DNA of 64,000 bases from an uncultured Ruminococcus sp. Its GTDB lineage: Bacteria > Bacillota > Clostridia > Oscillospirales > Ruminococcaceae. The translations under genes were made by a program, and so were the position numbers. Where the stretch lies: NCBI GenBank assembly GCA_945877315.1, contig CAMCRP010000010.1:1-64000 (forward strand), read 5' to 3'. Below the pieces are notes generated by a model. It saw only the letters and a program-made list of their open reading frames with translations. It was not told the DNA's origin and did no database searches. Within the stretch, counting starts at the first letter, position 1. Each line of letters begins with the position of its first letter. Positions 29,445 through 37,624 of this stretch are shown here, one piece after another.

Positions 29445-29801
29445 ATGGAACTTTCATCACTTAAACAAGTTGGAATAAATACCGACAGCGCAATTGAAAG
29501 ATTTATGGGCAATGAAGCATTGTTTGCAAAGATGCTGAAAAAATTCCTAGCCGATCCTACCTTTGCAAAGCTCACCGCAGCCGCTGCGGAGGGTAACGGT
29601 CAGGCTGCTCTTGAAGCGTCCCATACTCTTAAGGGTGTCTGCGGAAATCTGTCCATCGAAAGCCTTTTTGACCTTTTTGCGGAACAGGTGGTTCTTATGA
29701 GGGCGGACAAGTGGGACGAAGCATATGCCATGATGCCCGAAATTACCGAGAAATACAATCTGGTGACCGATACGCTTAAAAGCTGTCTTGATGTGCAGTA
29801 A
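29445..29801 (+). CDS. HPt histidine phosphotransfer protein
   Basis: Protein of 118 residues with an HPt four-helix fold; the phospho-acceptor His is in EASHTLKGVCGNLSIESL near residue 60. It would carry phosphate from the receiver domains of hybrid kinases to response regulators. It is intact although the genes on both sides are broken. The start ATG at 29445 follows AAGGAGGAC by some 20 bases, a weak spacing caused by the deletion upstream, so expression could be altered. Its likely partners are the hybrid kinases at 22428 and 30964, which lack their own HPt domains. Confidence 0.85.
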   Translation: MELSSLKQVGINTDSAIERFMGNEALFAKMLKKFLADPTFAKLTAAAAEGNGQAALEASHTLKGVCGNLSIESLFDLFAEQVVLMRADKWDEAYAMMPEITEKYNLVTDTLKSCLDVQ

Positions 29802-29820
29802 AATATGGAGGAAATAATTT

Positions 29821-30890
29821 ATGGCAAATGCAAAAAGGCTGCTTATCGTAGACGATTCGGAGATCGACAGAAGCATACTGAGAAACATTCTGAGCTAATG
29901 CTTTGAAATAACCGAGGTGGAAAACGGTTACGCCGCATCGGAGCTTATCACAAAAACAGGATAAAGATAGACGGCGTTCTTCCGGATATTTCCATGCCCG
30001 TTACGGACGGCTTCAATGTGCCGGACATTATGAGCGAAAACGGCATAAATATCCCCATTGTGCTTGTTACCGCCGAAGCCACCGCCGCAAATGTTCAGCG
30101 TGCGGCAAAGTATTCCATTGCAGGCTTTATAAGCAAGCCCTTTGAACCGAAGGTCATTCTCGAAAAGCTGGGCAGCATCTTCGCTATCGACACTACACAG
30201 GTATCTGCGGAAGCTAACGAGGACAGTTTTTCCAAAACCGAAACCTATGAGAATGGCACCTATATCGCAAAGCTTACCGCCATATACAAAGCCTATCTGA
30301 AAAATATGGACAAGGACGATTACCACTGCTGCCGTGTTTCAAAGCTGATGGAAATTCTGCATATCGAATACAGCCTTTCCGACAAAAGCGACCCGGACAC
30401 ACTTGACGTACGCCTTATAAGCAAGGCGGCATATTTCTACGACATCGGGCTTATGGGCGTTCCCTCGGAGCTTATTGCCAATGCTGACACGCTGACAGGC
30501 TCCGACCGTGAGATCTACAACAGTCATACAAATATGGGCGCAAATATTATACGGCTCAACAGCTCCGAAAACTGCAAATTCTTCGTAAAGGTCTGTTCGG
30601 ATATTTGTATGCACCATCACGAAAGATTTGACGGCACAGGCTATCCCCACGGGCTGAGAGGCAGCGATAACACCGTTTACAGCAGGCTTTGCGGTCTTGC
30701 CATTCACTTTGACAAGCTTATTGTCAGCCGACGGGACATTAACGAGGTTCAGTTCGATTTCGTCATAAACGAGATGAAATTTGACAGAGGAGCCTTTTCC
30801 CCGGAGCTTATCGACCTGCTGGCAAAATGCAGAAGTGAGATACTCAGCTACTATAAGCTGCTCCGGACGAATAACCTTATTACGGTATAA
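29821..30890 (+). pseudogene. Broken receiver/HD-GYP-like response regulator
   Basis: Starts at ATG 29821 with GGAGG upstream and encodes KRLLIVDDSEIDRSILRNIL, then meets a stop at 29896 and a frameshift near 29960. The remaining 298-codon open frame (from 29994) holds the second half of the receiver (ISMPVTDGF, ISKPFEP) and an HD-GYP-like domain with HHHERFDGTGYPHGLRG. The HD site reads FYDIGLMGVP, with Tyr in place of the metal-binding His, so even before the breaks the phosphodiesterase was probably inactive or altered. It might still be expressed as a receiver-less fragment. Confidence 0.8.
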
Positions 30891-30896
30891 AAATTT

Positions 30897-30931
30897 CCCT
30901 CCCGCCCCCCATAGGTACGGGAGGTTTTTTA
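30897..30931. terminator. Terminator between converging signalling genes
   Basis: CCTCCCG pairs with CGGGAGG, followed by TTTTTT on the + strand; the minus strand has a shorter T run. It separates the response-regulator cluster from the large kinase gene. Confidence 0.8.
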
Positions 30932-30963
30932 ATTTCCGCTTTTCACTTTCCAAACTCCGCATT

Positions 30964-33900
30964 TTACAAAGTCCTTGCCAGCGTTGCCATCAGTTCAGCG
31001 ACGTTAATAGGCTTTGCAATATGCCCGTTCATGCCCGCCTTGTATGCGTTCTGCTTGTCCTCCTCAAAGGCGTTTGCGGTCATGGCAATAATGGGAATGT
31101 CCGCCTTGGATTTGTCGGCGGAATGCCTGATAGTCTTAGTAGCCTTGTAACCGTCCATATTGGGCATCTGAATGTCCATCAGGATAAGGTCATAATAGTC
31201 GGGTGCCGCCTTTTCCAGCATATCGACGCAGATAATGCCGTCCGCAGCGTGCTCGGTCTTAAAGCCGGATTCTTCAAGTATGGTCATAGCTATCTCGGCG
31301 TTCAGCTCGTTATCCTCTGCAAGAAGGATTCGCTTTCCCTTGAATTTCTCGGCATCGAAAACGCAATCGCTTTCTATGCTCTGAACATTATCTCTCTTAT
31401 CTGCTATGCGATGTGGGATAGTTACCGTAAATTTTGTGCCCTTGCCCACCTGACTTTCCACCTTGATAGTTCCGTCCAGAAAATCCACCAGCCGCTTTAC
31501 AATAGCCATTCCCAGACCCGTTCCGTTTACACGGCTTTCGGTGCTGGAACGTTCTCTTGTAAATTCATCGAACATATTCGGCAGAAAATCCTCCGACATA
31601 CCGATACCCGTGTCCTCGATCTCCGTCCGATACATAGCATAACCCGCCTTGTGGGACGGAACCTCCGTCAGCCGCATAGTTACCCTGCCGCCCGACGGAG
31701 TGTATTTCAGCGCATTACTCAGGATATTCAGGAATATCTCACGGAGCTTTGTTGCGTCGCAGATAACCTCGGTATGCTCAACCTCAACAGAACGAGTAAA
31801 CTCAATGCCATTTTCCTTCATCTGGGCATCAAACAGCGAATACAGCGTATCGTTAAAGGCATAGCAATTCCGACAGCTTTCGTCCAGCGTTGTCTTACCG
31901 CTTTCGATACGTGCCATTTCCAAAACGTTGTTGATAAGCGACAGAAGGAATTCGTTTGAGGTCTTTATCTTTTTTATGTAATCTCTTGCCAGCTCCTTAT
32001 CGTCAAGATGCTTGTCCAGCAGCTCGGTAAAGCCGATAATGGCATTCATAGGCGTGCGTATATCGTGGGACATATTAAAGAGAAACGCCGATTTTGCGGC
32101 ATTTGCGGCGTTTGCTATCTCAAGCTGCGCCTTTGTGTCCGCCTTGTCATGGGCTTCGGTAACATCTCGTCCCAAGATGTTGATTATGGAGCTGCCGTCC
32201 TCATCATAACCCGCAAATACGTTTATCTCGTGCCATTCGGGCTTTTTGGTATAATGCAGAAGAAATTCCTCCGTACCCAGATGACCTGCCCCGAACTGCT
32301 TCCCCCGATAATTGTCAAGAGCCATAAGCTCTACGCCCTTTTTCAGGTAAGTATCATCAACGGCATTTATGAAACGCTTGTAAATATCCTCATAATTATC
32401 CGTCGCCTTCATTCTTGCAACAGTGTCCTCCAGACCTGTTCCCGTAATAAGCGTGTATTTCCCCGTGTCAATATTTACCGTCATATTATAGCTGTAAAGC
32501 ATTTTTGTAACGCCCGAAAGCAGCTGGTCACGGGCGTTTGATGCACGCAGCTCACGTTCCTTTTTCTCCTGCTGCTCGTGAGCCTCGGTAATGTCACGTC
32601 CCAGGATATTGGCAATGCGGTCGCCGTTTTCGTCTGTTCCGAGGAAGATGTTTATCTCATGCCACTCAATGCCCTTTTCGGTCTTTGCGGCATATTCCAG
32701 ATTGCCGATGTAGCCCGTTTCGTCCTCCCTGCGCTTTCTGAGTGCGGACAGGCTGCTGAAGCTTCCGAAGGCTTCAATGTAGTCCTCCGCAACATACTGT
32801 ATCTCCCGTCGGTAAGCAGTTTCATAATCATCGGTAGCTTCAAAAATCTTTAAAAATTCCTTCATTCCCGTACCGACGATAAGGCTGTATTTTCCGCTGA
32901 CAAGATTAAGGGTCAGGTTATAGCTGTAAAGGGTCTTTGTAATGTCGGAAAGTATCTGGTCCTTTGCGGCAACGGCTTTCAGCTCATTTTCACGGTGCTC
33001 CTGTGCCTTGCGCATTTCCGTAATTTCACGGCCGAGAATGTTTGCCGTGGGATTTCCGTCCTCGTCAACTCCCATAAATGCGTTGACCTCATACCAGCCA
33101 ATACCGTTGTCTGTCATAGCGGCATATTCCTTCTGACCGATATGACCGCTGAGATCCTGCTGACTGCGAAGTGCCTCCAGCGAGAATTTGCTGTTCATCT
33201 CCTCACGGTATTCGGGGAGAACCTTTTCAAGCAGATAGCCGCACGCCTCGTCAAAAACGTCCGTCTGAGAGAAATGACGGATAAGCTCCTCCATGCCCGT
33301 TCCCACAATAAGGCTGTATTTTCCCGTATTAAGATTAACCGTCGCATTGTAGCTGTACAGCGTTTTTGTAATATCCGAAAGTATCTGGTCCTTAGCGGCA
33401 GAGGCTTTCAGCTCACGTTCCTTTGCCTCCTGCTGCTCATGTGCCTCGGTAATGTCACGTCCCAAAATGTTGGCAACCGCTGCGCCGTCCTCATTTGTTC
33501 CGATAAACAGATTCACCTCGTGCCATCTGCTTGTATCGCCGTAAATCGACCGATAGGAGAGCGAACCCACATAGCCCGCAGAATTTACCCTGCCTTTAAG
33601 CGCATGAACCCCTATGAGAGAATTCATTCTTTCCCTGTCCTCGGGGGCGATATTTTTGGAAAGCTTTGCATAAAGCAGCACATATTCATCATTGCGCTGC
33701 ATAACGTCCACTATCTCGTCCATACCCGTGCCTGTTATGATAGTGTACTTCCAGGTTTCCAGATTTACCGTAAGGTTATAGCCGTAAAGCATCTTTGTAA
33801 TTCCCGAAAGCAGCTGATCTCGTGCCATTGCCGCCTTCTGCTGATTTTCACGCTTTTCGTGACGCTTATGCGCCTCGGTAATATCTCTTCCGAGGATATT

Positions 33901-35238
33901 TGCAACAGGCTCTCCGTCCTCGTCGGTACTGATTAAAACATTTATCTCATGCCATTCCTCGCCGTAATCGGTAATTGCGCCATACTCAAGATTTCCGATA
34001 AAGCCGTTGGAATTTGTCCTTGCACGAAGGGAATCAAGGCTTGCCAGAGCGGCAAACTGCGGCACATTTTCGGGGTCGAGATAGGAAAGCTTTTTATTGT
34101 AAGCCGTTTCGTAATCGTCGGTGGATCTGAATATCTCCATAAACTGCGTCATGCCCGTACCGATTATCATGCTGTATTTTCCCGTGCGCAGATTAAGGGT
34201 GAGATTATAGCTGTAAAGCATTTGGGTAAGCTCGGAGAGAATACGGTTTTTGTCCGCAGCCGCACGAAGCTCCTTTTCTCTCTTTTCCTGGGCATTGTGA
34301 GCCGCCGTCACATCACGTCCGAGAATGTTTGCTATCCTTCTGCCGTCCTCCGCCGTGTCAACAAAAACATTTATCTCATGCCACTCAAACTCGTCATCGT
34401 CGGGATAGATAACGGGGTATTCAAGCGTTCCCTTGAAGCCGTTTTCCGAAGCGTTATTCCTTGCCGAATCAAAGTTTGTCAGCTCGTTAAAACGGTCAAC
34501 ATAGGAGGGGTGAATAATACTGTTCTGAAAATTGGTAAGCTCCGCCTTGTTGCTGTGATGCTTGTATTCATTGACGGTACGTTCCATTCCCGTGCCCGTT
34601 ATCAGCGTGTAATCCCCCGTAGCAAGGTCCACAGTCAGGTTGTAGCTGTACATTATCTGCGTTATCTGGGCAAGCACACGATCCTTTTTTTCGGGTACCT
34701 TTTTCAGTTCATTATTAGTTTGCCGGATATAATAATTCTTTTCGATGAAAAACTGCAGCGTTTCCTTTAAAAGCGCGTATGAGCCCTCCATCTCCCTTTT
34801 GGTTTTCCTGTGAACACGGGAAAGGACATCTCGCACTTCCGCTTCATCAATGCCAAACGAAACGGCTTTGCGGACTATTTCTTCCTCGTCCTGATCGTCG
34901 GAAAGTGCCTGTCCCGCCAGCACTCTGCCGAGCATCTGACCATCGGGGAGCACAATTGGTATGGAGAAATCGCACAAGCCCATAGGACAAACAAAAACAC
35001 CATTTTTGTCAGCACTCCATGATGACCTGCAGCCTTCAAGACCCTTTGCATTTTCGTGTATCAATGTGCAGAAATCGGTCATACCGAAGCTGCCGGAGGT
35101 GCAGTTTTCCTCCGTGTCAACAATAACAGCCGACATTCCCGTGCTTTTTGACCAGTTATCCAGCAGACTGTACAGCTGATCCATATCGCAGAATTCCTGC
35201 AGAGCAAGCCTTGATGTATTTTGAGTGAAACTGTCCAT
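30964..35238 (-). CDS. PocR-sensor hybrid histidine kinase with six tandem PAS-like modules
   Basis: Soluble hybrid kinase of 1424 residues with no membrane segment. Residues about 12-165 match the PocR ligand-binding family (DNWSKSTGMSAVIVDTEE, FCTLI, EGCRSSW, FVCPMGLCDFSIPI, GQMLGRVLAGQAL), which binds small hydrocarbon derivatives or metals in relatives. Then six repeats of about 144 residues follow, each starting like MLYSYNLTVNLxTGKY and ending WHEINVFxxxDEDG, ANILGRDITEAH; the YSYN motifs lie at 197, 342, 486, 628, 771 and 915. HisKA has His1058 (FNMSHDIRTP), then HATPase (ILSNALKYTPSGG, GTGLGM), then a receiver with Asp1355 (MDIQMPNMDGY). No output domain; the HPt protein at 29445 is a likely partner. 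The start ATG at 35238 has GGAGGA upstream. Confidence 0.92.
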   Translation of the reverse strand: MDSFTQNTSRLALQEFCDMDQLYSLLDNWSKSTGMSAVIVDTEENCTSGSFGMTDFCTLIHENAKGLEGCRSSWSADKNGVFVCPMGLCDFSIPIVLPDGQMLGRVLAGQALSDDQDEEEIVRKAVSFGIDEAEVRDVLSRVHRKTKREMEGSYALLKETLQFFIEKNYYIRQTNNELKKVPEKKDRVLAQITQIMYSYNLTVDLATGDYTLITGTGMERTVNEYKHHSNKAELTNFQNSIIHPSYVDRFNELTNFDSARNNASENGFKGTLEYPVIYPDDDEFEWHEINVFVDTAEDGRRIANILGRDVTAAHNAQEKREKELRAAADKNRILSELTQMLYSYNLTLNLRTGKYSMIIGTGMTQFMEIFRSTDDYETAYNKKLSYLDPENVPQFAALASLDSLRARTNSNGFIGNLEYGAITDYGEEWHEINVLISTDEDGEPVANILGRDITEAHKRHEKRENQQKAAMARDQLLSGITKMLYGYNLTVNLETWKYTIITGTGMDEIVDVMQRNDEYVLLYAKLSKNIAPEDRERMNSLIGVHALKGRVNSAGYVGSLSYRSIYGDTSRWHEVNLFIGTNEDGAAVANILGRDITEAHEQQEAKERELKASAAKDQILSDITKTLYSYNATVNLNTGKYSLIVGTGMEELIRHFSQTDVFDEACGYLLEKVLPEYREEMNSKFSLEALRSQQDLSGHIGQKEYAAMTDNGIGWYEVNAFMGVDEDGNPTANILGREITEMRKAQEHRENELKAVAAKDQILSDITKTLYSYNLTLNLVSGKYSLIVGTGMKEFLKIFEATDDYETAYRREIQYVAEDYIEAFGSFSSLSALRKRREDETGYIGNLEYAAKTEKGIEWHEINIFLGTDENGDRIANILGRDITEAHEQQEKKERELRASNARDQLLSGVTKMLYSYNMTVNIDTGKYTLITGTGLEDTVARMKATDNYEDIYKRFINAVDDTYLKKGVELMALDNYRGKQFGAGHLGTEEFLLHYTKKPEWHEINVFAGYDEDGSSIINILGRDVTEAHDKADTKAQLEIANAANAAKSAFLFNMSHDIRTPMNAIIGFTELLDKHLDDKELARDYIKKIKTSNEFLLSLINNVLEMARIESGKTTLDESCRNCYAFNDTLYSLFDAQMKENGIEFTRSVEVEHTEVICDATKLREIFLNILSNALKYTPSGGRVTMRLTEVPSHKAGYAMYRTEIEDTGIGMSEDFLPNMFDEFTRERSSTESRVNGTGLGMAIVKRLVDFLDGTIKVESQVGKGTKFTVTIPHRIADKRDNVQSIESDCVFDAEKFKGKRILLAEDNELNAEIAMTILEESGFKTEHAADGIICVDMLEKAAPDYYDLILMDIQMPNMDGYKATKTIRHSADKSKADIPIIAMTANAFEEDKQNAYKAGMNGHIAKPINVAELMATLARTL

Positions 35239-35380
35239 GGTTTTCCTCCAAAAAAATTTTGCTTATCCTTTCAAGGATATATCCAATTCAGTCACATATT
35301 GCTATAGCAAACGACAAAAATAATCTTACTCTGAGTGTAATTGGAGTTATAGCAGTTCATAAAAATATCCTAACACACTT

Positions 35381-35455
35381 GTAGGGAACGCATCCCGTCC
35401 CGCGGTTATCAAAAGAACTATTGAAATCTGCGGTCGGGGAAACCCCGCCCCGACA
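35381..35455. repeat. GC-rich palindromic repeats
   Basis: GGAACGCATCCCGTCCCGCGG and GGTCGGGGAAACCCCGCCCCGAC-type palindromes, related to the repeat at 3889-3914 and to CGGGTTCCCGTCCCGC at 35711-35727. Confidence 0.5.
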
Positions 35456-35750
35456 ATAACGTTATTTATGTGGATTGATATAGTATAAGAACAAGTACGG
35501 TCGTGTCGCCAATCATAGCTGCCTCGCCTTTTGAGAACATATTAACCAAAGGGTCATAGTCAATCTGAAGCATGAAGGTATATCCGTCCCTTTATGTAAT
35601 TGCATATCGAACCGAACGCATAATAAATCATAATAATTATATCAAAATAATATAAAAAAATCAAGACTTCCGCCGATTTTTGGCAGAAAAACCGATATTT
35701 GTGATATGGTACGGGTTCCCGTCCCGCTTTGACCCGTAGCACCCACAGTA

Positions 35751-35849
35751 ATACTAAACACCCATTAATCACGGGAATCTCTCGGTGCAAAAATCCATAT
35801 ACAAAATTTACGCCGATTTCTTCTCCGTGATTTAAATGGCGTTTATTAT
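35751..35849 (-). mobile_element. MITE, family 1, copy in inverted orientation (99 bp)
   Basis: Ends ATACTAAACACCC and GGCGTTTATTAT are imperfect inverted repeats. Inner segments (GAAATCGGCGTAAA, GAGAGATTCCCGTGATTAA on the minus strand) match the copies at 37421-37536 and 52768-52883, but the middle differs. Confidence 0.7.
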
Positions 35850-35885
35850 AAGTTTATTTTTGTCGTTTGCTATAAAATGTAACGA

Positions 35886-35926
35886 TAATGGGTGTTCCCC
35901 CGCCGAAAACGGAGGAACACCCATTG
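35886..35926. repeat. Long hairpin of the GGGTGTTCC family
   Basis: AATGGGTGTTCCCCCG pairs with CGGAGGAACACCCATT around CCGAAAA. No T-tract follows, so it is not a classical terminator. A related half is at 28222-28246. Confidence 0.6.
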
Positions 35927-36000
35927 AACATTAAAAATAACGATATTGCAGGTGCATTTTTTCAGTATTACAAAGCATTTTTCCTTTTATTCTTTTTTGC

Positions 36001-36245
36001 TTATGTGTTTTCACGGATAATCTTTTCGGTTTCCCGAACCGGTAGCTTAACGATTTCGGCAATGGTCTGTACAGGAATGTTTTTCTTAAACATTGCTATT
36101 ACATGGTTTATTGTTGTTTCAAGAGAGCCTTCTGCTTTGCCTTCCGCTTTGCCTTCTGCTCTGCCTTCTGCCCTGCCTTCTGCTCTTCCTCTATTAATAT
36201 ATAGCGAACTGATATTGCACATATCATCGACCTCTGAAAGTGGGA
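36001..36245 (-). pseudogene. Duplicated 3' fragment of the Rpn-type nuclease gene
   Basis: Encodes 73 residues nearly identical to the end of the gene at 36246-37310: MCNISSLYINRGRAEGR, five AEGR/AEGK/AEGS units, then SLETTINHVIAMFKKNIPVQ and a C-terminal helix-turn-helix-like tail ending IIRENT. It lacks the nuclease domain. The two copies lie head to tail with only a short junction (CTCTGAAAGTGGGAT on the + strand), so this arose by tandem duplication of the 3' end. It may serve as a recombination partner that changes repeat number in the full gene, or simply be a relic. Confidence 0.75.
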
Positions 36246-37310
36246 TTATGTGTTTTCACGGATTATTTTTTCGGTTTCCTGAACCGGTAGCTTAACGATT
36301 TCGGCAATGGTCTGTACAGGAATGTTTTTCTTAAACATTGCTATTACATGGTTTATTGTTGTTTCAAGAGAGCCTTCTGCTTTGCCTTCTACCCTGCCTT
36401 CCGCTCTGCCTTCTACCCTGCCTTCTGCCCTGCCTTCTGCCCTGCCTTCCGCCCTGCCTTCTACCCTGCCTTCTGCCCTGCCTTCTGCTCTGCCTTCTGC
36501 TCTTCCTCTATTAATATATAGCGAACTAATATTGCACATATCATCGACCTCCCTATCGATCTCCTTGTTCATGGGGATACCGTATTCTTCATGGACTATT
36601 CTTTTCTTCTCTGCTGCGGGTATCTCCGCAACAAGCAGCGAATGAAGCATTCGGATAATGCCCCTGCACTCCTTTGTATGGGATTCTCCCAGACATACCA
36701 TTATTACATTCATAAGGTCATAATCAAGAATGTCCTGCTGCGTGTCTATGTATTTTCCCGCCAGATCATATCTGTTCATCTTATAGTGGGAAATGGTATT
36801 CTTATGCTTTTCATCGGGCGAAGTGCATATCCAAATGGAATATACCTTTTCTATTTTTTCATAATGAGAACCCGAAAACACCGTATTCAGCTGTCCCGAA
36901 ATCAGCCTTGCACAATAGTATTCCGCACGCTTGATAAGGGGGTAGCCCGCATTAAAATTGTTCTGTATCTCTAGGTTGATTATCAAAGCGATCTGTCTGT
37001 TCTGCGGAGTGCGGGCTGTGAATTTGATGTCATATATCCGCTTGCCCTCCATGACCGACATATCCTCGGTAGACTCGCCTTGGATAACGGGCAATATATC
37101 GGGATCCACGGGCGTTTCCGACACGGACACATTGCTTATCATATTCACGATATCATCTGCTTCGCTGTCCAGAAATTCGGGAACAACAGCCTGCAAAAGC
37201 CTTGCGATTATCTGCTTTGATGACATTATCTTTTTGCAGCAGCTGTCAAGGTCGGGAAGGATTTCTCCGTTATTTGTAAGGTCAATAACGTCAGCTTCAT
37301 AGGTCTGCAT
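36246..37310 (-). CDS. Rpn-type PD-(D/E)XK nuclease / putative transposase-like protein
   Basis: Protein of 354 residues (ATG 37310 preferred, with GGCGGTG six bases upstream). The N-terminal 200 residues have a PD-(D/E)XK core: YDIKFTA with Asp94, then INLEIQN with Glu114 and Gln116, as in recombination-promoting nucleases of the Rpn family. It is followed by a helical part (MNRYDLAGKYIDTQQDIL, DLMNVIMVCLG) and eleven 4-residue units AEGR/VEGR encoded by a 12-bp tandem repeat, then a C-terminal domain with NIPVQTIAEIVKLPVQETEK, probably DNA-binding. Such genes are multicopy in Ruminococcus and relatives. The repeat number probably varies between strains. Confidence 0.85.
   Translation of the reverse strand: MQTYEADVIDLTNNGEILPDLDSCCKKIMSSKQIIARLLQAVVPEFLDSEADDIVNMISNVSVSETPVDPDILPVIQGESTEDMSVMEGKRIYDIKFTARTPQNRQIALIINLEIQNNFNAGYPLIKRAEYYCARLISGQLNTVFSGSHYEKIEKVYSIWICTSPDEKHKNTISHYKMNRYDLAGKYIDTQQDILDYDLMNVIMVCLGESHTKECRGIIRMLHSLLVAEIPAAEKKRIVHEEYGIPMNKEIDREVDDMCNISSLYINRGRAEGRAEGRAEGRVEGRAEGRAEGRAEGRVEGRAEGRVEGKAEGSLETTINHVIAMFKKNIPVQTIAEIVKLPVQETEKIIRENT
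36373..36512. repeat. 12-bp VNTR inside the nuclease gene
   Basis: About eleven units of a 12-base repeat (CTGCCTTCTGCC / CTGCCTTCTACC on the + strand) encode AEGR or VEGR. The shorter copy near 36130-36185 has about five units. Confidence 0.8.
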
Positions 37311-37420
37311 CTTTAGCACCGCCTTTCCGATTTTCTGACTATATTATATCACGTTTATCTGCGGAAATCAATAGCCTTTTGACAGATTGAATAAAATCCC
37401 GAATAGCTGCAATTTCTTAT

Positions 37421-37536
37421 CTAAACACCATTTAAATCAAGGAGAAGAAATCGGCGCAAAAAGCGAAACTGTTGAAAAGAGTTTTGCGTTTATGGGTTTT
37501 TACGCCGAGAGATTCCCGTGATTAATGGGTGTTTAG
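37421..37536 (+). mobile_element. MITE, family 1 (116 bp)
   Basis: CTAAACACCATTTAAATCA at one end and TGATTAATGGGTGTTTAG at the other are imperfect inverted repeats. The interior is over 90 percent identical to the copy at 52768-52883, including GGGTTTTTACGCCGAGAGA. No coding capacity. Confidence 0.8.
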
Positions 37537-37624
37537 TATTATCCTTAGGCGAATCTAAAACATAATGCAGAGCAATTGCAGCCTCAACAAATCCGAAATT
37601 CGATCCGAAATGTCCTCCCTTTAT

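Larger units (their letters stand above)
35301..35877. mobile_element. Element bounded by 21-bp inverted repeats
   Basis: TATAGCAAACGACAAAAATAA near 35302-35322 is repeated in perfect inverted orientation near 35857-35877, with matching bases beyond. The 575-bp interior has no intact gene but holds a GC-rich palindromic repeat, a short protein-like fragment (minus strand, about 35490-35585, reading DYDPLVNMFSKGEAAMIGDT, like a solute-binding protein) and a MITE. This looks like a non-autonomous transposon or two paired repeats that have trapped other sequences. Confidence 0.5.

Noticed and set aside
26871-30890. Frameshifts as sequencing errors only
   Set aside because: Some indels fall in homopolymers, but internal deletions (kinase N-box joined to receiver, loss of HD-GYP 3' end) cannot be read errors, and very long genes nearby are intact.
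30781-31959. Long plus-strand frames antisense to the large hybrid kinase (also 32995-33936 and 33949-34770)
   Set aside because: They mirror the repeated PAS-like modules and codon bias of the real minus-strand gene and have no start signals.
35560-35790. 76-codon minus-strand frame
   Set aside because: It runs through a MITE and repeat sequence and has random composition.
36130-36512. Possible CRISPR-like array in the 12-bp repeats
   Set aside because: The units are 12 bp with no spacers and encode AEGR repeats in frame; this is a coding VNTR.
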